Source: Paramarasmius palmivorus (Eukaryota; Basidiomycota; Agaricomycetes; Agaricales; Marasmiaceae). Taken from it: a DNA stretch of 64,000 bases. Below, one piece after another: positions 41,343 through 55,137 of this stretch. The stretch is from positions 1 through 64,000 of the forward strand of contig JAYKXP010000191.1 of assembly GCA_037176845.1 (NCBI GenBank). Direction: 5' to 3'. Both the position numbers and the translations under genes were made by a program. Position 1 is the stretch's first letter. Each line of letters begins with the position of its first letter. Under the pieces are notes generated by a model that did no database searches, was not told where the DNA came from, and worked only from the letters and a program-made list of their open reading frames with translations.

Positions 41343-44300
41343 CTAATTCTCCACCTCCTTCCACTGCGTTGAAGACACCAATGAAAAACCTAGCGTTCGC
41401 CAGAATGAGTACTAGATGTTGAAGCAATGCTAGCAACTTACTATACTCGTTGATATCATGACGATATGCCAAAAGTTTCCAACCTTCCTGTTGCATTGAG
41501 CGCACGCGACTTCTCGCCATGCGCCATCTGACCTTTCCTATTCCAATTCCAAAGTCGTCAATGATGCTCAGGATGTGGATATCGCCCTGGTTCACCCTTT
41601 GACCTTGTAATATATCAATGATGGAACTTGGGAGGCGAGACTGCGTGCCATTCTTGAAGAAGATTAGATAGAACACAGGATCATACCCATACATCTTGGA
41701 CATAGTCATTCGTCCCAGAACGGGCGAAGGCGCCTCGAATGTCGCAATCTCAGTATGATGCTGAGCAAAGTCGTCTGGGAATGGTACGTGGAAGGGTATA
41801 GCTTCGTAAGACAATGCCAGGATGGTTTCAAATTCTGCTTGATACGGCTGGAGGTTGACCTTCCTTCGTTGTCCTGTGCGTCCCATGAAGTCAAGTGGAG
41901 CGGGAGGTGCACCAGTGTAAGTTACGACATCTGTCACTATCTCGTCGTGAAGGACTAGATGTAGATAGTCGGAGAGCCAATGGGATGGATAGCCGACAGT
42001 GTGCATGTGGATTAGGAGTTTGACAAACATGGTCAAGGTATGGGGATTATGGACACGGCCCATATTTGTGCCCGCCTTGCAAGGCGCCAACAGTCCAAGT
42101 AGGACTCGAGTGAGCCAAGAATGAGTCTCTGCACGAGAAGGTAGTCGGCACAATGGCAAAGGGAAGCTTTGCAATCCGTGAGCATATTCCGTGACTCCGA
42201 AGTCAGGCTTCATTGTGATGATACGCCCTCCAAGGAAGCGGTCATAGTCCTTGCAAGACAAATGTGTATGACTTGGAAACAAGCTTTAGTTGATGATAGG
42301 ACTGCTTCAAATAGCCACATACTGGAACACGTATTGTTCGCCACCTGGCTGCCATATACCCGTATTCATCAAACAGTTTCCTGCCACGGAGGTGCTCTCT
42401 GTAGTTTCAAGACTGGGTAAAGTATAAAGGGAGATGGCAAAAGGCCCTCCGACATAATCCCTGGAAAAGCATTATTAGAGGGTACCACCACCACCTCACG
42501 GTGCAGGAAAGGAACGCACGGAATATTGCTTAGCCACATGCGTGTATATGTCCTTGGGAACCCCTGCGGTCGCTCAGGGTCATCGCCGTCTTGCATTTTG
42601 ATGAGCTCCGTAATATAATCTCCTTGCAAGACCTCGATTTTGATGCGTCCTTGAAGTGTCGATAAGGACGCGATGATCGCATCGAAAAACACTGAAAGTA
42701 TCGAGTAGCACGGGCTATCTTTGGTCACCACTGTCTGATCATTATATAGGTTCATTCTCTTGTTGAAATCATTGACCATTTCCGCATTTTCTATACTGTT
42801 GATAGCAGTGTACGGATCGTCTTTGATGGAGCACTTGGAATCGTTGAGCAAGGTCCAGATATAAAGTAAGGCGGTGAGGTCACTCACATATAGGGTAAGG
42901 TTTGGTTTGAAGGTATTCCGAATCTCGTCATAAGCCTCTTCTTGCAACTAGATACAAGTACTAGTGTTAATGACAACATGTGTACGAGTTCTCATTGACG
43001 CTCACCGCGAAGGAATTTGGGCTTCTGTCCTGGAAAACATTGGTCCAGTATTTGTCCAGGGCCTCGTGTCGACGGCGCAGTGTACTCGGTGGAATAAATG
43101 TCGGGACCTCTTCGAAAGAGTCGCGCTCTGGTCCCATCTTGTCCTGAGCCCTGCGAGCGGTTTTACCGGACTTGTTGTTACCCCTTCCGAGGACCAATTC
43201 ACACATAATGTCCCGCGTCGCTTCCATCCACGCCTGTCGTTCCATTGGCTTGTCGAGACCTGGGCATTCCGGAAATCCTTTCAACTGGCTTGTTTGTTTA
43301 ATTAGCTGTTCTTCTGATATAGATGCCACCATATTTCGAAATTGCTCTTCTTCCGCTCGTCGAGAGTCTTCTATCTTTGCACGATAAGGCTCGGGTAACC
43401 CCAAATCGTCGAAGTTTGCTTTTGATGGGTGATGCGCCGTCTGTTTATTGAGTATCTGTAGCAGGTGGCTGGCCGTCCAATGCTTCCAGTCAGAGAGCCA
43501 GTAGTCCAGGGATTTGAGAATGCTGGGTATGGATGACGGCACTACATATAGCCATTCTGGTAGCTGTGGCGGATCTGCCTGTAGTCTAACTTTGAGGGAC
43601 ATAATTGTTGACCTGAGTCTGGCTATGCTTGAGCTACAGATCACCCATGACAATGAATAGGTTACCTACCGAACGAAGCAGTATTCGGGCATGATGAAGC
43701 CGAGCCAGGTGCACAGCAAAGTCATTTTCAGCTCTGCCTCCTTCTCCTGGTCGCCTTGCGCGGATGCAAGTTCATCAAGTAGGAGGAAGAGACAAAGGCC
43801 ACGAGCCAAGATGGTAGCATTGATGTCGTTCAGGGTCAAATGAACACCGAAGGACTTTTGCTGATCCTTGCTGAGTGTTTTGTATGTCTGTCCGATTCCA
43901 ATGATCGATCCCAGCGCATGTCGAGAATCACCTATACCGGCAAAGAAAAACCTTAGGCGTGCGAGCTGGTTCTCAGACATCTTGCTGACATCGAGTTTCA
44001 GCTTCTGCCTGTCGTCCTCGTGTGGACCCCAATCGTGAAGTACGGACATGATTTCGTCGTGGCCAATCTGTGCAAAGGGTGAACAATCATTAAGGGTCCC
44101 AAAGAGGCTGAACCTACTGCGAAGTACTCCAAAGTAGCACATCTATTATTCAATCTGATCAGAAAAGATATGAGCACAGACTTCGGGACTCACGCGGGTT
44201 TCTTCCGCAGGGGTATTGAACGAAGACGTGATCGCGCGTCTCTAATTCCAACCCTCACGCGCTCAGCGTCTTTCTCGACGCGTGTCCAAGCATTCCACGC

Positions 44301-44802
44301 GCGCTTGCATTCTCCTATCGTGCCTACTGAATCTGCGGATGAGGAGTATTGTTGATAGTCGCCAATCAGGTCCTTTTCATCTTCCATGTCATCAAAAGAA
44401 ATGGCGCCCTCTCGCACACCGAATGCCAGGCACTTGGCGAGACGAATCGAAAGCTTTGGTGCCAGTTTCTCTTTTATGTCGTGGTCCGTGATCTTGGAGC
44501 GAGCTCTGCTGATCGCTCTCATAGATTGAAGGTACTTTCCTTCCTCAAACAAAGCAGCACTGAGATTCGACGGATAGAAAGCATTTGAAGGTTCTAATTG
44601 TTCGGCCTGAGTTATCATCAGTTGAGAACAAGAGTCTAAGAGTAGCGACATACCTGTGCGTAAAGCTGTCCTGCTCTGGAGGTGGACGAGTGACGGTCGT
44701 CAGCAGGCTTAAGAGTGGCATCTGTATTCCAACCTACCGCGTAAAATTCCCTGATTTGAAGGCCACGTTCCCTTCATTCTTCAATTCTTCCGCTGCAGGC
44801 AT
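41343..44802 (-). CDS. TPR and DUF4470 domain protein, copy A
   Basis: A large multi-exon protein of the agaricomycete TPR-DUF4470 type. The start at 44802 (MPAAEELKNEGNVAFKSGNF) opens a TPR region with EQLEPSNAFYPSNLSAALFEEGKYLQSMRAI split over exons. The DUF4470 segment follows at about 44080-43670, with RLRFFFAGIGDSRHALGSIIG and HLTLNDINATILARGLCLFLLLDEL. Further blocks are PEWLYVVPSSIPSILKSLDYWLSD, FIPPSTLRRRHEALDKYW, QEEAYDEIRNTFKPNLTLYV, KIEVLQGDYITELIKMQDG, RMWLSNIP and GGRIITMKPDFGVTEYAHG. The last intron is placed by comparison with copy B, so that the protein ends QWKEVEN at 41343; read without it the frame would run on to 41326. No MYND finger or other catalytic motif was seen. The molecular function is unknown. 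Confidence 0.78.
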
Positions 44803-45111
44803 GATAGAAAATTGCTCTCCTTGTGCCGTTGCTTGAGTGTAGAATGTTGGTAGAAAGTAAGAGAAAGCAACCCAGACTTTGCCGAAGTTTACGTTTAAGC
44901 TGGAACACCGCCACGTGCCCATTGAAAGGCGCCGAGTATTACCCCAATCCTGTGGCCGTATGTAATTCGAAACATCGAGAACTACTAGAGGGGATGCTAC
45001 TGTAAACTAGAGGTGAGGACATGGGATGCGGTCAACGTTACATGCAATATGGCCTGTAGTATCCCCAGAATCAAAGTTAGGCCAAAGCCAGCCAGTACAA
45101 ACTAGTTTTGC
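44803..45111. promoter_or_regulatory. Spacer between tandem DUF4470 genes
   Basis: About 310 bp between the start of copy A and the stop of copy B, both on the minus strand. It should hold the promoter of copy A and the 3'UTR of copy B. No other gene is supported. Confidence 0.5.
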
Positions 45112-48100
45112 ACTTCTTTCCACTGGGCAGATGACACAGTTGTAAGACCTGGGGTTCGTGATGGTAAGCAAGAGACTTCGAAGATTTGACACTCAATAGC
45201 TCACTGTATTCGTTGATATCATGCCGAAATGCTATAAACTTCCAATTATCTTGTTGCATCTCGCCGACTCGTTTCTTCGACATTCGCCATCTAATCTTAT
45301 CCTTATCCATCCCAAAGCTATCTATCAGGCCAACAACGTAGACTTCGCCTTTACTCGTCCTTCGGCCCTCTAATATGTCGGCGATGGAGTATCCGAGGCG
45401 AGACCGAGCGCCATCCTTGAAGAAGATCAAGTAGAAAACTTGATCATAACAGTACATGTGAGACATCGTAGAAGGGCCCAGCAGCGGCGTAGGTGCTTCA
45501 AATGTCGCGATGTCTGCATAATGCCGAGCAAAATCGTTGGGGAAGGGTACAGGAAAGGGAATGGCTTCGTAGGAAAGCGCCAGAATTGTTTCGAGGTCAA
45601 GGCGATACGGATGTAGGTTGACCCTTCTCCTAGTTCCCCGCTTCCCCATCCAGTTCAACGGAGTCGGTGGCTCGCCACTATAGAGCACGACATCCGTTAT
45701 CAACTCATCATTCAAAACAATATGCAGGAAATCTGAAAGCCAATGAGGTGGGTAACCCATCGCGTGCATGTGCATCAGGAGCCGGATGAACATTGTAAGA
45801 GTGTGTGGGTTGTGGACACGAGACATCGCTCTGACTGTCTGGGAAGGAGAGAGGATGCCAAGGAGAACGCGAGTGAGCCATGTAAACGTCTCGCTGCGGG
45901 AGGGTAACTTCTTCAGCGATAGCGGGAATTGTTCTACTCCATGCGCGAACTCCGTCACTCCAAAGTCAGGTTTCATCGTAATGATGCGGCCACCCAGGAA
46001 TCGTTCGTAGTCTCTGCGGGAGAGATGTGAATAACTGAAAGAGCACGCGTTAGACATTGGAAATACAACATGTGGGATGTAAGTACGTGAACATATACTG
46101 CTCACCACCAGGCTGCCAAAGGCCGGTGTTCAGCATACAGTTGCCTGCCGCAGATGCCTCCTTGGCTGTCTCGAGACTCGGTAGTGTGAAAAGCGAAACT
46201 GCAAAAGGACCGCCAACGTAGTCACTACAGAACGAACAACATCAAACTTCGTAGTGAAGCAGAAAAGATAAACGTACGGAACATTGCTCAACCACATCCG
46301 GGTGTACTTGCGCGGAAATTCTGGGGGCCGTTCCTCATCGTCTCCATCTTGCATCTTGATTAGCGCCGCAATGTAATCCCCTTGTAAAAACTCCAGTTTG
46401 ATTTTCCCTTGAAGCGTTGCTAGTGCGGAATTGACAGCGTCAAAGAATACCGACATTACTGAGTAGCAAGGAGCGTCATCGTCCATCTTTCTCTGTTTAT
46501 TGTACAATTGCATTCTTTCGTTGAACTTGTCCATCATCTCAACATTTTCGACACTGTCGATGAGAGTGTGCGGATCATCTTTGATGGAACACTGCAAATC
46601 GTTCAGTTGGTGGTCTATCAATGAGAAGGTCGCTATACTCACGTAAAGAGTAAGGTTAGGCTTGAAGGTTCTTTGTAGTTCTTCATACGCTTGCTGTTGC
46701 AACTACAAGATGTCTACAGTGAGTAAAGGTGAAAAGTTTTCAAGGGTAACGGGGTGCTAACCACTCGGTCCATGCGCGAATACTCTGGACGTGTTGCCTT
46801 CCAGTACTTGTCGAGCACTTTATGTTGCGAACGCAAAATGCTCGGTGGTATAAAGGTAGGCACCTCGGTGAAAGAGTACCGCTCTGCGACAATCACAGGT
46901 GTACTCGTCATATCAGCGCCCTTGGAACGTTTCTGCATCTCAACGACGAGCTCAACAAGTGTGTCTCGTGCCATATCCAACCATTCCCGTCTTTCTTGAG
47001 GCTTGCTTTTGCCTGGGCATGGTGGGAACCCCATACCATCCACCTGTTTAATGATTTCCTCGTCGGACAATGACTGCGCATACTTCTTGGCATTTGCTTC
47101 GTATGTACGCGCAGCGTCTCCCAGGATAGATTGGTAAGGACTTGGAAGGGTCGGATCATTGAACATATTCTTTGATGGATGATACTGCATTTGCCGGTCA
47201 AACACCTGCAGCAAACGACTAGTAGTCCGTTTGCTCAAGTCCGACAACCAATGGTCGAGTGACGCGATGATGTCAGGGATCGACGAAGGAGTGACATAAA
47301 TCCATTCAGGGAGATTTGGCGGTTCGGCTTGAAGTTTGACTCTCAAGGTCATGATTGTCGACTTCAACCTAACAGTGATTACTTCAGTCATTGCCAAGGC
47401 AAAGAGATGAATTACTCACCGAATGTAGCAGTACGACGGCATGAAAAGTCCTAACCATGTACACAGCAGGGTCATCTTCAATTCTGCTTCCTTCTTCTGG
47501 TCTCCCTGCACTGAGGAGAGCTTATCGAGTAATAGATAGAGAATGAGGTTGCGAGCCAGAATGGTGGCATTGATGTCGCTCAGGGTGAGGTGTATTCTGA
47601 ACGCCTTCTGCCTATTCTTGGGGAGTTTCTGGTAGATTTGTTCGATGCCAATAATGGAAGCGAGCGCGTGTCGTCCATCTCCGATACCTGCGAAAAAGAT
47701 AGAAAGTCGCGAAAGCTGTTCTGGAGACATCTTGGGAATGTTGAGGTTGAGAGGCTGTCTTTCGTCGGGTTTTGGGCCCCAATCGTGTAATATGGACATG
47801 GGTTCATCGTGTCCGACCTACATGACACTTGGTAAGTGAATCTAGCCCCGATAATATCATAGAAATACGGCCTACAGCATAGTATTCTGAATAAGGATAT
47901 CTATTGAGGAAATAATCAATGCGATGCAATGGAATTCCAGGGAAACAAGGGACTTACGCGCATTTCTTTCGGACAGGAACTGACCCCAGGCGAGATCGTG
48001 CTGCTTTCTCCCCAACCTTTATGCGCTCAACATCTTCCTCAACGCGCTTATATTCTCTCCATGCGCGTCTACAATCATCCCTCGCTTCCATGAACTCAGA

Positions 48101-48562
48101 GGCTTGCTTGTACTCCTGAATCATATCCTCGTGGTGGCCTAGCTCCTGAGGAGAAATTGTCGCATTACGAACCCCAAATGTCAGACATTTGGCTAGACGA
48201 GTCGAAAGCTTTGGCGTCAAACTTGCTTTCGTGTCGTCGTCTGCAATCTTTGAGCGAGATCTGCCAATAGCCTTCAAGGCCTCAAGATATTTTGCTTGCT
48301 CGTAGAGAGCCGCGCTGAGGTTAGATGGGTAGAATGGGTTCGCAGGGTCTAATCGTTCAGCCTAAGATTGTATTATAAGGAAATGAAGCGGGTGAAGGTG
48401 GCCATGTATTCTTAACCTTTTTATACAGTTCCTCTGCGCTAAAATCAAAGCCTGTCATCAGCGTCATGCTGCGAAAACTTGTTTGAATATATCGCACCGA
48501 GCAAAAAATCCTGATTTGAATGCTTCATTGCCTTCATTCTTGACCTTTTCTGCCGCTGACAT
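45112..48562 (-). CDS. TPR and DUF4470 domain protein, copy B
   Basis: A tandem paralogue of copy A, in the same orientation and with the same order of blocks. It starts MSAAEKVKNEGNEAFKSGFF at 48562, then PANPFYPSNLSAALYEQAKY (TPR) and the DUF4470 part SIFFAGIGDGRHALASIIG and HLTLSDINATILARNLILYL. PEWIYVTPSSIPDIIASLDH, FIPPSILRSQHKVLDKYW, LEFLQGDYIAALIKMQDG, GGRIITMKPDFGVTEFAHG and WMGKRGTRRRVNLHPYRLD follow. The end AQWKEVQN at 45112 needs a final intron (donor GTGAGC, acceptor CCCCAG); without it the frame would run on to 45077. The two proteins are clearly diverged throughout, so the duplication is not very recent. The N-terminal TPR suggests a protein-interaction role. Confidence 0.8.
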
Positions 48563-48869
48563 TGCAGAGGTAAAAACTCAGCGACCGAATGGGACGAGAT
48601 AAGGATGGGGTGAATTCAGGCGCAATTTGGATCCCATTTTTGAAATTCACGGGATAATGATTGGAATTTGGGGGAAAAGAAGTGTTTGTGCACGTGCTAC
48701 CCTCCCAAGCTGGGAAAACGTCAATGTCGCTGTCAGACTCATTGTCGGCCGTGCCGCGACTGTATTCCCGAAACCGCGATCCCTTTTATCCTCCATGACT
48801 CTGCAAAGACTCTTTTGTTAAGAGGCTAATCTCAATAACGGCGTACACAACAATTTTGATAACACTCTC
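48563..48869. promoter_or_regulatory. Bidirectional promoter, DUF4470 copy B and nto1
   Basis: 307 bp separate the divergent start codons. No TATA box at the usual distance is obvious for nto1. The segment has no supported coding frame. Confidence 0.5.
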
Positions 48870-51800
48870 ATGGTTCGCGGTCGTACCTCTCCAGGCCCTC
48901 AAGGACCAGCCCTTCCCAAAGTCGAATTTGAAAAGGTCGAAGATGACACCTCAACACCACCTTCAGGCGTGCACGATCATCAGGCTCGTTCTTATGGGTG
49001 TGAGTGTCAGAGAAAGCGGTTTTTCTCGATTTCTGACGCGACTTTAGACAACGACTTCTCCGACTTTCGACGACCTGCCCATTACATTCGGCACATTGAG
49101 CCATTGGAGATGGATCTAGCGAGGCAGGTTGAATACGACATGGATGAGCAAGGTCAAACAGTGAATTGTTCGCAGTCCGTAGCTGTCTAACAATCCACCC
49201 AGACAAGGAGTGGCTGGATACATTGAATGCAGACAGGAAGAAAGACCAACTCGGCACAATCTCATACGAGCTTTTCGAAATTGTCATGGATCGTTTAGAG
49301 AAAGAGTGGTTCGATTTGGTGTGTGAGCACGAACTCTCTTTGTACAGGCTTGTCCTCAAATTTCCTTTGGTTAGACGAAGAACATACCGAAACCCGACTT
49401 CGCTATGCCATCGGAAGATTCGACATGTGCTATCTGTGACGACTCTGAAGGAGAAAATAGCAATGCGATAGTATTCTGTGATGGTTGTAATCTAGCGGTA
49501 CACCAAGGTACGTCCGTTTTTGCTTCATCTCTTCATGAGTCATGATGCGGTTCCCAGATTGCTATGGAGTGCCCTATATCCCTGAAGGTCAATGGCTGTG
49601 CCGCAAATGCACTGTATCTCCTGAAAACCCTGTGGTGGGTATCTCCCCACGTTTGGAAGTGACCAGCTGATCTGAGCCGTTGTCGTAGTCTTGCGTACTG
49701 TGCCCAAATGAAGGTGGAGCTTTCAAGCAGACAGTGAGCGGAGATTGGGTCCACCTTTTGTGTGCTATCTGGATTCCCGAAACACGAGTGGCAAACGAAG
49801 TATTCATGGAGCCCGTAACGGGTGTGGAAAAGATCTCGAAACAACGTTGGAAACTAGTACGTGGCTATGGTCTGGTAGCATATGACGAGGCTAATCCACA
49901 CTCCAGAAATGTAGTCTCTGTGATGTTCGCGAAGGTGCCTGTATACAGTGTGCCAAAACTTCTTGCTTCCTTGCATTTCATCCGACATGCGCCCGAAAAG
50001 ACAAGTTACTTTTACCTATGAAAAATGCCCAAGGTGCAGAACCTCTTGCCTTAACATGCTACTGCGAGCGTCATCTACCAGTAGGCATTTCACCTTCATT
50101 TTTACATGTTCAAACTCTAAGTCTTCCCTCAGACAGAACAACAAGAAGCTCGGGAGAAGGCACTGGCCAACGAAGAGACTAACGATCATCCTTCCAACTC
50201 GACCAAATCCGCCAGAGCATACGCGAAATCGTACAAACCCGGACCACCACTAATTCCAGCTATTGTTGTGGACCGCATAGCACAATACGTTTCCAAAGTC
50301 AACGTCCGTAAGAAGCTCGACTTTCTGTATATGATGTGCCGTTATTGGAGCTTGAAGCGAGAGGCACGGCGGGGTGCTCCGCTTCTGAAGAGATTACATC
50401 TAGAGCCATGGACTGCCAGTACGAATGCGAAGCTGCAAAGCGAGGAAGAACGGGCTCTCAAGCTTGAAGTAAGTACTAGTTGTTAAGCCGTCGCATCCAT
50501 GTGACTTACAATACTCGATAGCAACTTCGTCGACTACGCAGAGACTTGGAACAAGCAAAGCAATTGGTAGACCTGACTCGCAAAAGAGAACTAAGGAAGC
50601 GACAACAGGCAGAGCTCATGCAAGATGTACTTTCGCAGTTTCTCTTCGCCCATGAAAAAACCTTGCGCCTGGCATTTGAACGCATAGTGATGTGAGTTCT
50701 TAGGTCACTCGCAAGTGCAAAGCACTCAAGATCCCTTACAGGCTTGATCGGAACGAATACTTCAAGAACCCTGTCAACAGGGCCGACGTGCCTGATTACT
50801 TTGACATCATCAAGAAACCAATGTGCTGGACCACCATTGATGAGAAATTAGATAAGCATCAATATTGGGATGTCGATGAGTTCAAGGTAGGCATCCATAG
50901 TTGATATCCGCTCTAGAAATCAGCTCACTGATCCACCAGAGCGACATTCATTTAGTCATTGAGAATGCCCTTCTATACAATAAATCAGGATCAGCATACC
51001 ACAAGGCTGCTGTTCGCCTTCAAACCGCTTCTCAGCCGATACTCCAGGATCTGGAAAGTCTCGCTGTTCAACATCTCAGCCCATCTATGTTCACTGAAGC
51101 AGCTGTTGAATCATCCGCGGTCGTGGAACCTAAGGATGAGGCTTTGACACCGACCCTTGGCAATCTCCAATCACTTCCTTCAATCGGCGACCTCGAACCA
51201 CCTTTGGATATCCTGGAGCTCTTCTATGCTCCCGAGGAAATTAAGGACGACCTCCCCTTCCTTCTTGACGACGACCCCGTTGACTCTCTCTTCAAGTTTG
51301 AACTAGAACGAGAGAAACCTCCGCCTCCTCCTCCTCCCGCGAAGCCTCGTAAGGGACGACACAAACCAACTCAGGCAGAACGTGAAGCGTTCAATGCTAA
51401 ACGTAGAGAACAGAGAGCTGCAGCAAAGGCCGAAAAAGAGGCAGCTATAGCGGCGGCCGAGGCATTCAATTGGGGTCCTCGAACAAGACGTGCAGTTGCT
51501 ACTGAATCAGGAGCCTCAGAGGCATTGGTTGATGCCTCGATTGCGTCTACGTCATTCGCTATCGGCTCGAGGATGTCCAGACCTAAGGCAGAGCCACTTC
51601 CATCTCACCCTGAAGTTCTGGACAGTGTCGATAACGGGGCTTCGTTCAGATACTTCAATTCTGGATGGATATTACCTACAGACACGCGAAGGGGTGGTCG
51701 GCAGCCACCGACGATTTTACCTCCTACTCCTCCCCCCAGGAAGAGAAGTAGACAAAGCACGAGCGAGCGAGCACCCTCTGCACTTTCCATGTTTAGTACC

Positions 51801-52962
51801 GCGGAAGAGGAGAACCAGACATTACATTCTCATGACGTCGTCGGAGACGAGACCGGTCCGCCGGTAACCGAGCAGATGGAAGTCCCGACGGAGACAGCGA
51901 TGGAGGTTGATTCAACTAACCAGGGAATGGACGTGCAAACGACCGACATTCCACCAGGAAACATTATTCACAACCCCGACGGAACTGTGATCATCGAAGA
52001 ACTAGACACGCCTGCCACTAGGAAACAGAAGAATATTCGAAAGAAGGCAGAGAGGGCGAGACAGTTACAAGAAGCTAATAAGGCTTCGGTTAACGGTGAA
52101 CAGGATGCCGATTCAAGTCCGCTCAGCGAACCGGGGGAAGAGGTGCCACAGGAGCGGCCGCGGAGAGAGAGGAAGCAAACGGCAAAAGCAAAGGAATCTA
52201 CGATATATGGTCGAGGCATCAGGTCTGCCTATACCCCTGCAGCGCCTACTACAAATCCCCCAGCTGTGCCTGGGGTTGATACTAAATACGAGGCAGGAAC
52301 GCTTGGTATGTCCAATCCGTGCTTTATGGTTCTACATTGTCTCTGATGGGCTTGGCTGTTTGTCAGTATGGGCTAAATTCAGTAAGCACTGGCAAAGTCA
52401 TTTGGGAAATATCTGATCTGAACACTCAATCTTTTCAGAAACATTCCCTTGGTGGCCAGCGGTCGTTCACAATGATGATGGCATCGATGTACCTCAGAAT
52501 ATCAAAGCGCTCCGTGTAACTGAATCGGAGAAACTCAAGGACGACACTATTACTATCGTGCAGTACTTTGATAAGACCGATTCTTGGTATGCTAAACTTT
52601 ATCCCGCGCTCCTGATTTGCTAATAGCGCTCCTTCGCAGGGCTTGTGTACCATTGAACAAACTCCTGATGTTAGGCGAGGATAAGGGTTCGTGCTGCACG
52701 CTCAATTTCTTTCGTAGCATGTACTCATTCGCAGTACTACAGCGCTTGACGAAGATATGATCGCAGCGAATTCTCGTAGACAGAATTGGAAGTCTCCAAA
52801 ACTACGGAACGAATGCAGAGCTGCGTTCAGGTATGTCTCTTTTACTGTCTTTCACCTAACTACGGCTAATCATTGATATGTAGGAGAGCGATGTCGGAGA
52901 AGGAGGATCCCGATGCGGAAGACGAAAACCCACAGGCAGACGGCGTTGAGGACAAGACCTGA
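48870..52962 (+). CDS. nto1: Nto1/BRPF-type scaffold of the NuA3 histone acetyltransferase complex
   Basis: A nuclear chromatin reader that bridges a MYST acetyltransferase to histone H3. The order of domains is diagnostic. An Enhancer-of-polycomb-like N-terminus ([20 protein letters not shown]) is followed by a first PHD finger ([37 protein letters not shown]). A zinc knuckle ([14 protein letters not shown]) and extended PHD finger (CYVCGERGCKGACIQC) complete the PZP module. A bromodomain follows, with [20 protein letters not shown] and the acetyl-lysine-site asparagine in [12 protein letters not shown] Pro/Lys/Glu-rich, low-complexity linker of several hundred residues leads to a C-terminal PWWP domain ([20 protein letters not shown]). 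Ten or more short introns were followed; several are phase-checked. It is convergent with the SDR gene, with 131 bp between stop codons. Confidence 0.93.
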
Positions 52963-53093
52963 TATATATCCATTTTGCTAGATATCACCTTCCATGAATT
53001 CTGGTCTAAGGTTTTGATTGTGGAATATAACTTGAGTGTATTTTCTGTTGTAATTTCCGTGACATTCTTATCTGTAATACATCCTTGGGCACA

Positions 53094-54357
53094 TCACTTC
53101 CAGTATCCAAAGGCTTGACCGATGCTATGGTCGATGAGTTTGAACGCTGGTTCGTTTTCTCTCCGTTTGTAGTTGTCGTCTGGATGCGTCCATACCTCCT
53201 GACCAACAATTCCGATAGCTTTGCCGTTATCTTTGTTGTTCCCGAGTAAAGACTGCAACGACGTCAGAATTGGCATCTTGAGCAAAGGTTACCAGACCCG
53301 GTTGAAAACTCACGATGCACTGTTCAATGATAAGCTCGATCGGTGTCAACAAGTTTTGCGTTTTAAATGGAACAAAGAAATCCTCTGGGGCAATCTACTA
53401 GTCTCGTTACCAAACTGAAGGGTAACAGAATCATTAAAAAAACAAACCTTCGTCTCAGTAGCGTTGGGGCAGACTGGCACAAATATCACTAGCTGGTCCT
53501 TCCTGAGAGTAAAGTCAAACGTACTACAGTTAATTGTGATATCCTTGTCTCCATAATAGGTCGAGGCTGAGCGCGCGAAGTGCAAAATGCCAGCTTTGGA
53601 GGCACTGTACAGAGGCATGGTGTCGCTGGCATAGAAGCCATAGACAGAGGCAGTTATAATCAGTTTTCCCCGAAATCCGTGTCGGTTAGGAGTTTGACGC
53701 TGAAAGACTTGCAAAGCGAGGGCTGCAGTATATAATTGCCCAACAAGATCCACTTCAAGGGTTCTGAGATTGGGTCTGATGATTGGTCCTGAGGAGGTCG
53801 ATGCGCTGTTGTTGAATGCAGGAAGCCACATGTGTTCTACAATCCCAGCATTTGCGAAAACTAGAAAAAAAAATATGATATACGGGTGAAATGAGTAGAA
53901 ATCCTGTCGCACAATAGTCCACTCGACCAAAAGCTTGTTTCCCTAGTTCGTATGCAGCGAGCTGTTCCTCCCAAGAACTCGTATCGACTTTCGATCCAAT
54001 GGCGATACTATAAGATGAAGCAAATTCCATCAACGAGAATGATACGAGCATGTAGTAGCACATACTGATCTCCGAATTTTGAGTTCAGGTCTGAAACTAG
54101 GCTTCTTAAGGCCGATTCGTCGATGTCGGTCAGAATAAGGCGAACGCTAATATCCCTGCCATAAGCCAGGGTGCAATCTCCAGAAAGCGGTTTCTTACGC
54201 TCTTCCCGCGAGTTCCGTCGCAATTGCACGTCCGATCCCTTTGCATTTTTGTTATCAGTGAAATGACGACTCCCCTTTCGAGCAAAAAACAATACTCACC
54301 AGAAGCGGCACCGGTCACAAATGCTACATCATCGCGAATATCAAGAGCCGAAGTCAT
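53094..54357 (-). CDS. Short-chain dehydrogenase/reductase (15-hydroxyprostaglandin dehydrogenase-like)
   Basis: A classical SDR oxidoreductase. The N-terminus MTSALDIRDDVAFVTGAASG continues after an intron with IGRAIATELAGRA, giving the TGxxxGIG cofactor motif. ISVRLILTDIDESALRSLVSDL gives the second strand with the acidic residue typical of NAD preference. FANAGIVEH is the conserved NAG motif. The catalytic region is ITASVYGFYASDTMPLYSASKAG, with a serine and YxxxK. The last exon ends HSIGQAFGYWK at 53094. The gene has at least six introns, and a small exon near 53450 (CPNATET) is tentative. The substrate cannot be inferred. Confidence 0.8.
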
Positions 54358-55137
54358 TGTAGGTCAGTCTAGGTGGGGGAAACAGAAGCAGGGGGGTTAT
54401 AGCTTATATACCAAGGGTAAACGATCAAGCCCATGGCGCCACCTATGTAACTTTTCTATTCGCTTGGAATGATATTCTTAGAATGCCGTTAGATTCTTTT
54501 TGTACTTATGCAGCGCAGTGAAGTCTGATCTCGGTCAAATGGTGTTTATGAGAAGCTGTCGGGAGCGTAGTTCGAGTTCCAAGATAAAGTGATTGTCCAT
54601 TCTTGGATCAGCAATGGCGATAGAAAGCTTTACTTCGGCTCTTGTGTACTTGATGTGACGCTGTCAATCTGGTGGAAAGCTTCGCTTAGTACATACTGAT
54701 AGTTCATCATCGTGATACGATTATTATATCACTATAAACCTTCTGACCGACATCGTTACTACCTACATGCGAACTACGTCAGACTTCCGGACCAGTAGAG
54801 AGAGAACAATAACACCCACACAAGATCATGGTACTACTTCAATGACCATAGCACATGGAGATCCACAAAGGCATAGACAAGATGTAACTTGAGGGTGCTG
54901 CGAACGCTGCTGGCTCAGGGAAGAACACACCAGAAGCTAAGTAAGTGCAAAGTAACAGTTGACCCATTCTTTCACGGTGCGATGAGCGAGATGCACCCAC
55001 GTTGTGTCCATGTAAACCAGTCGGGAGTACAGCGAAACCATGGAGGGAAGTTCTTGTAGAGATGAACTTCATGTCTGAGTCTGACGTAGAAGAGCAGGTG
55101 ATAAATTACCTAAGCATTCTGGCCCCGAGGAAGTCTA
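54358..55137. other. Intergenic left of the MITE, SDR promoter
   Basis: No supported gene. The minus-strand frame at 54839-55072 is short and without family features. The part next to 54357 should hold the SDR promoter; an AGCTTATATACC stretch near 54400-54412 could be its TATA region on the minus strand. Confidence 0.4.
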
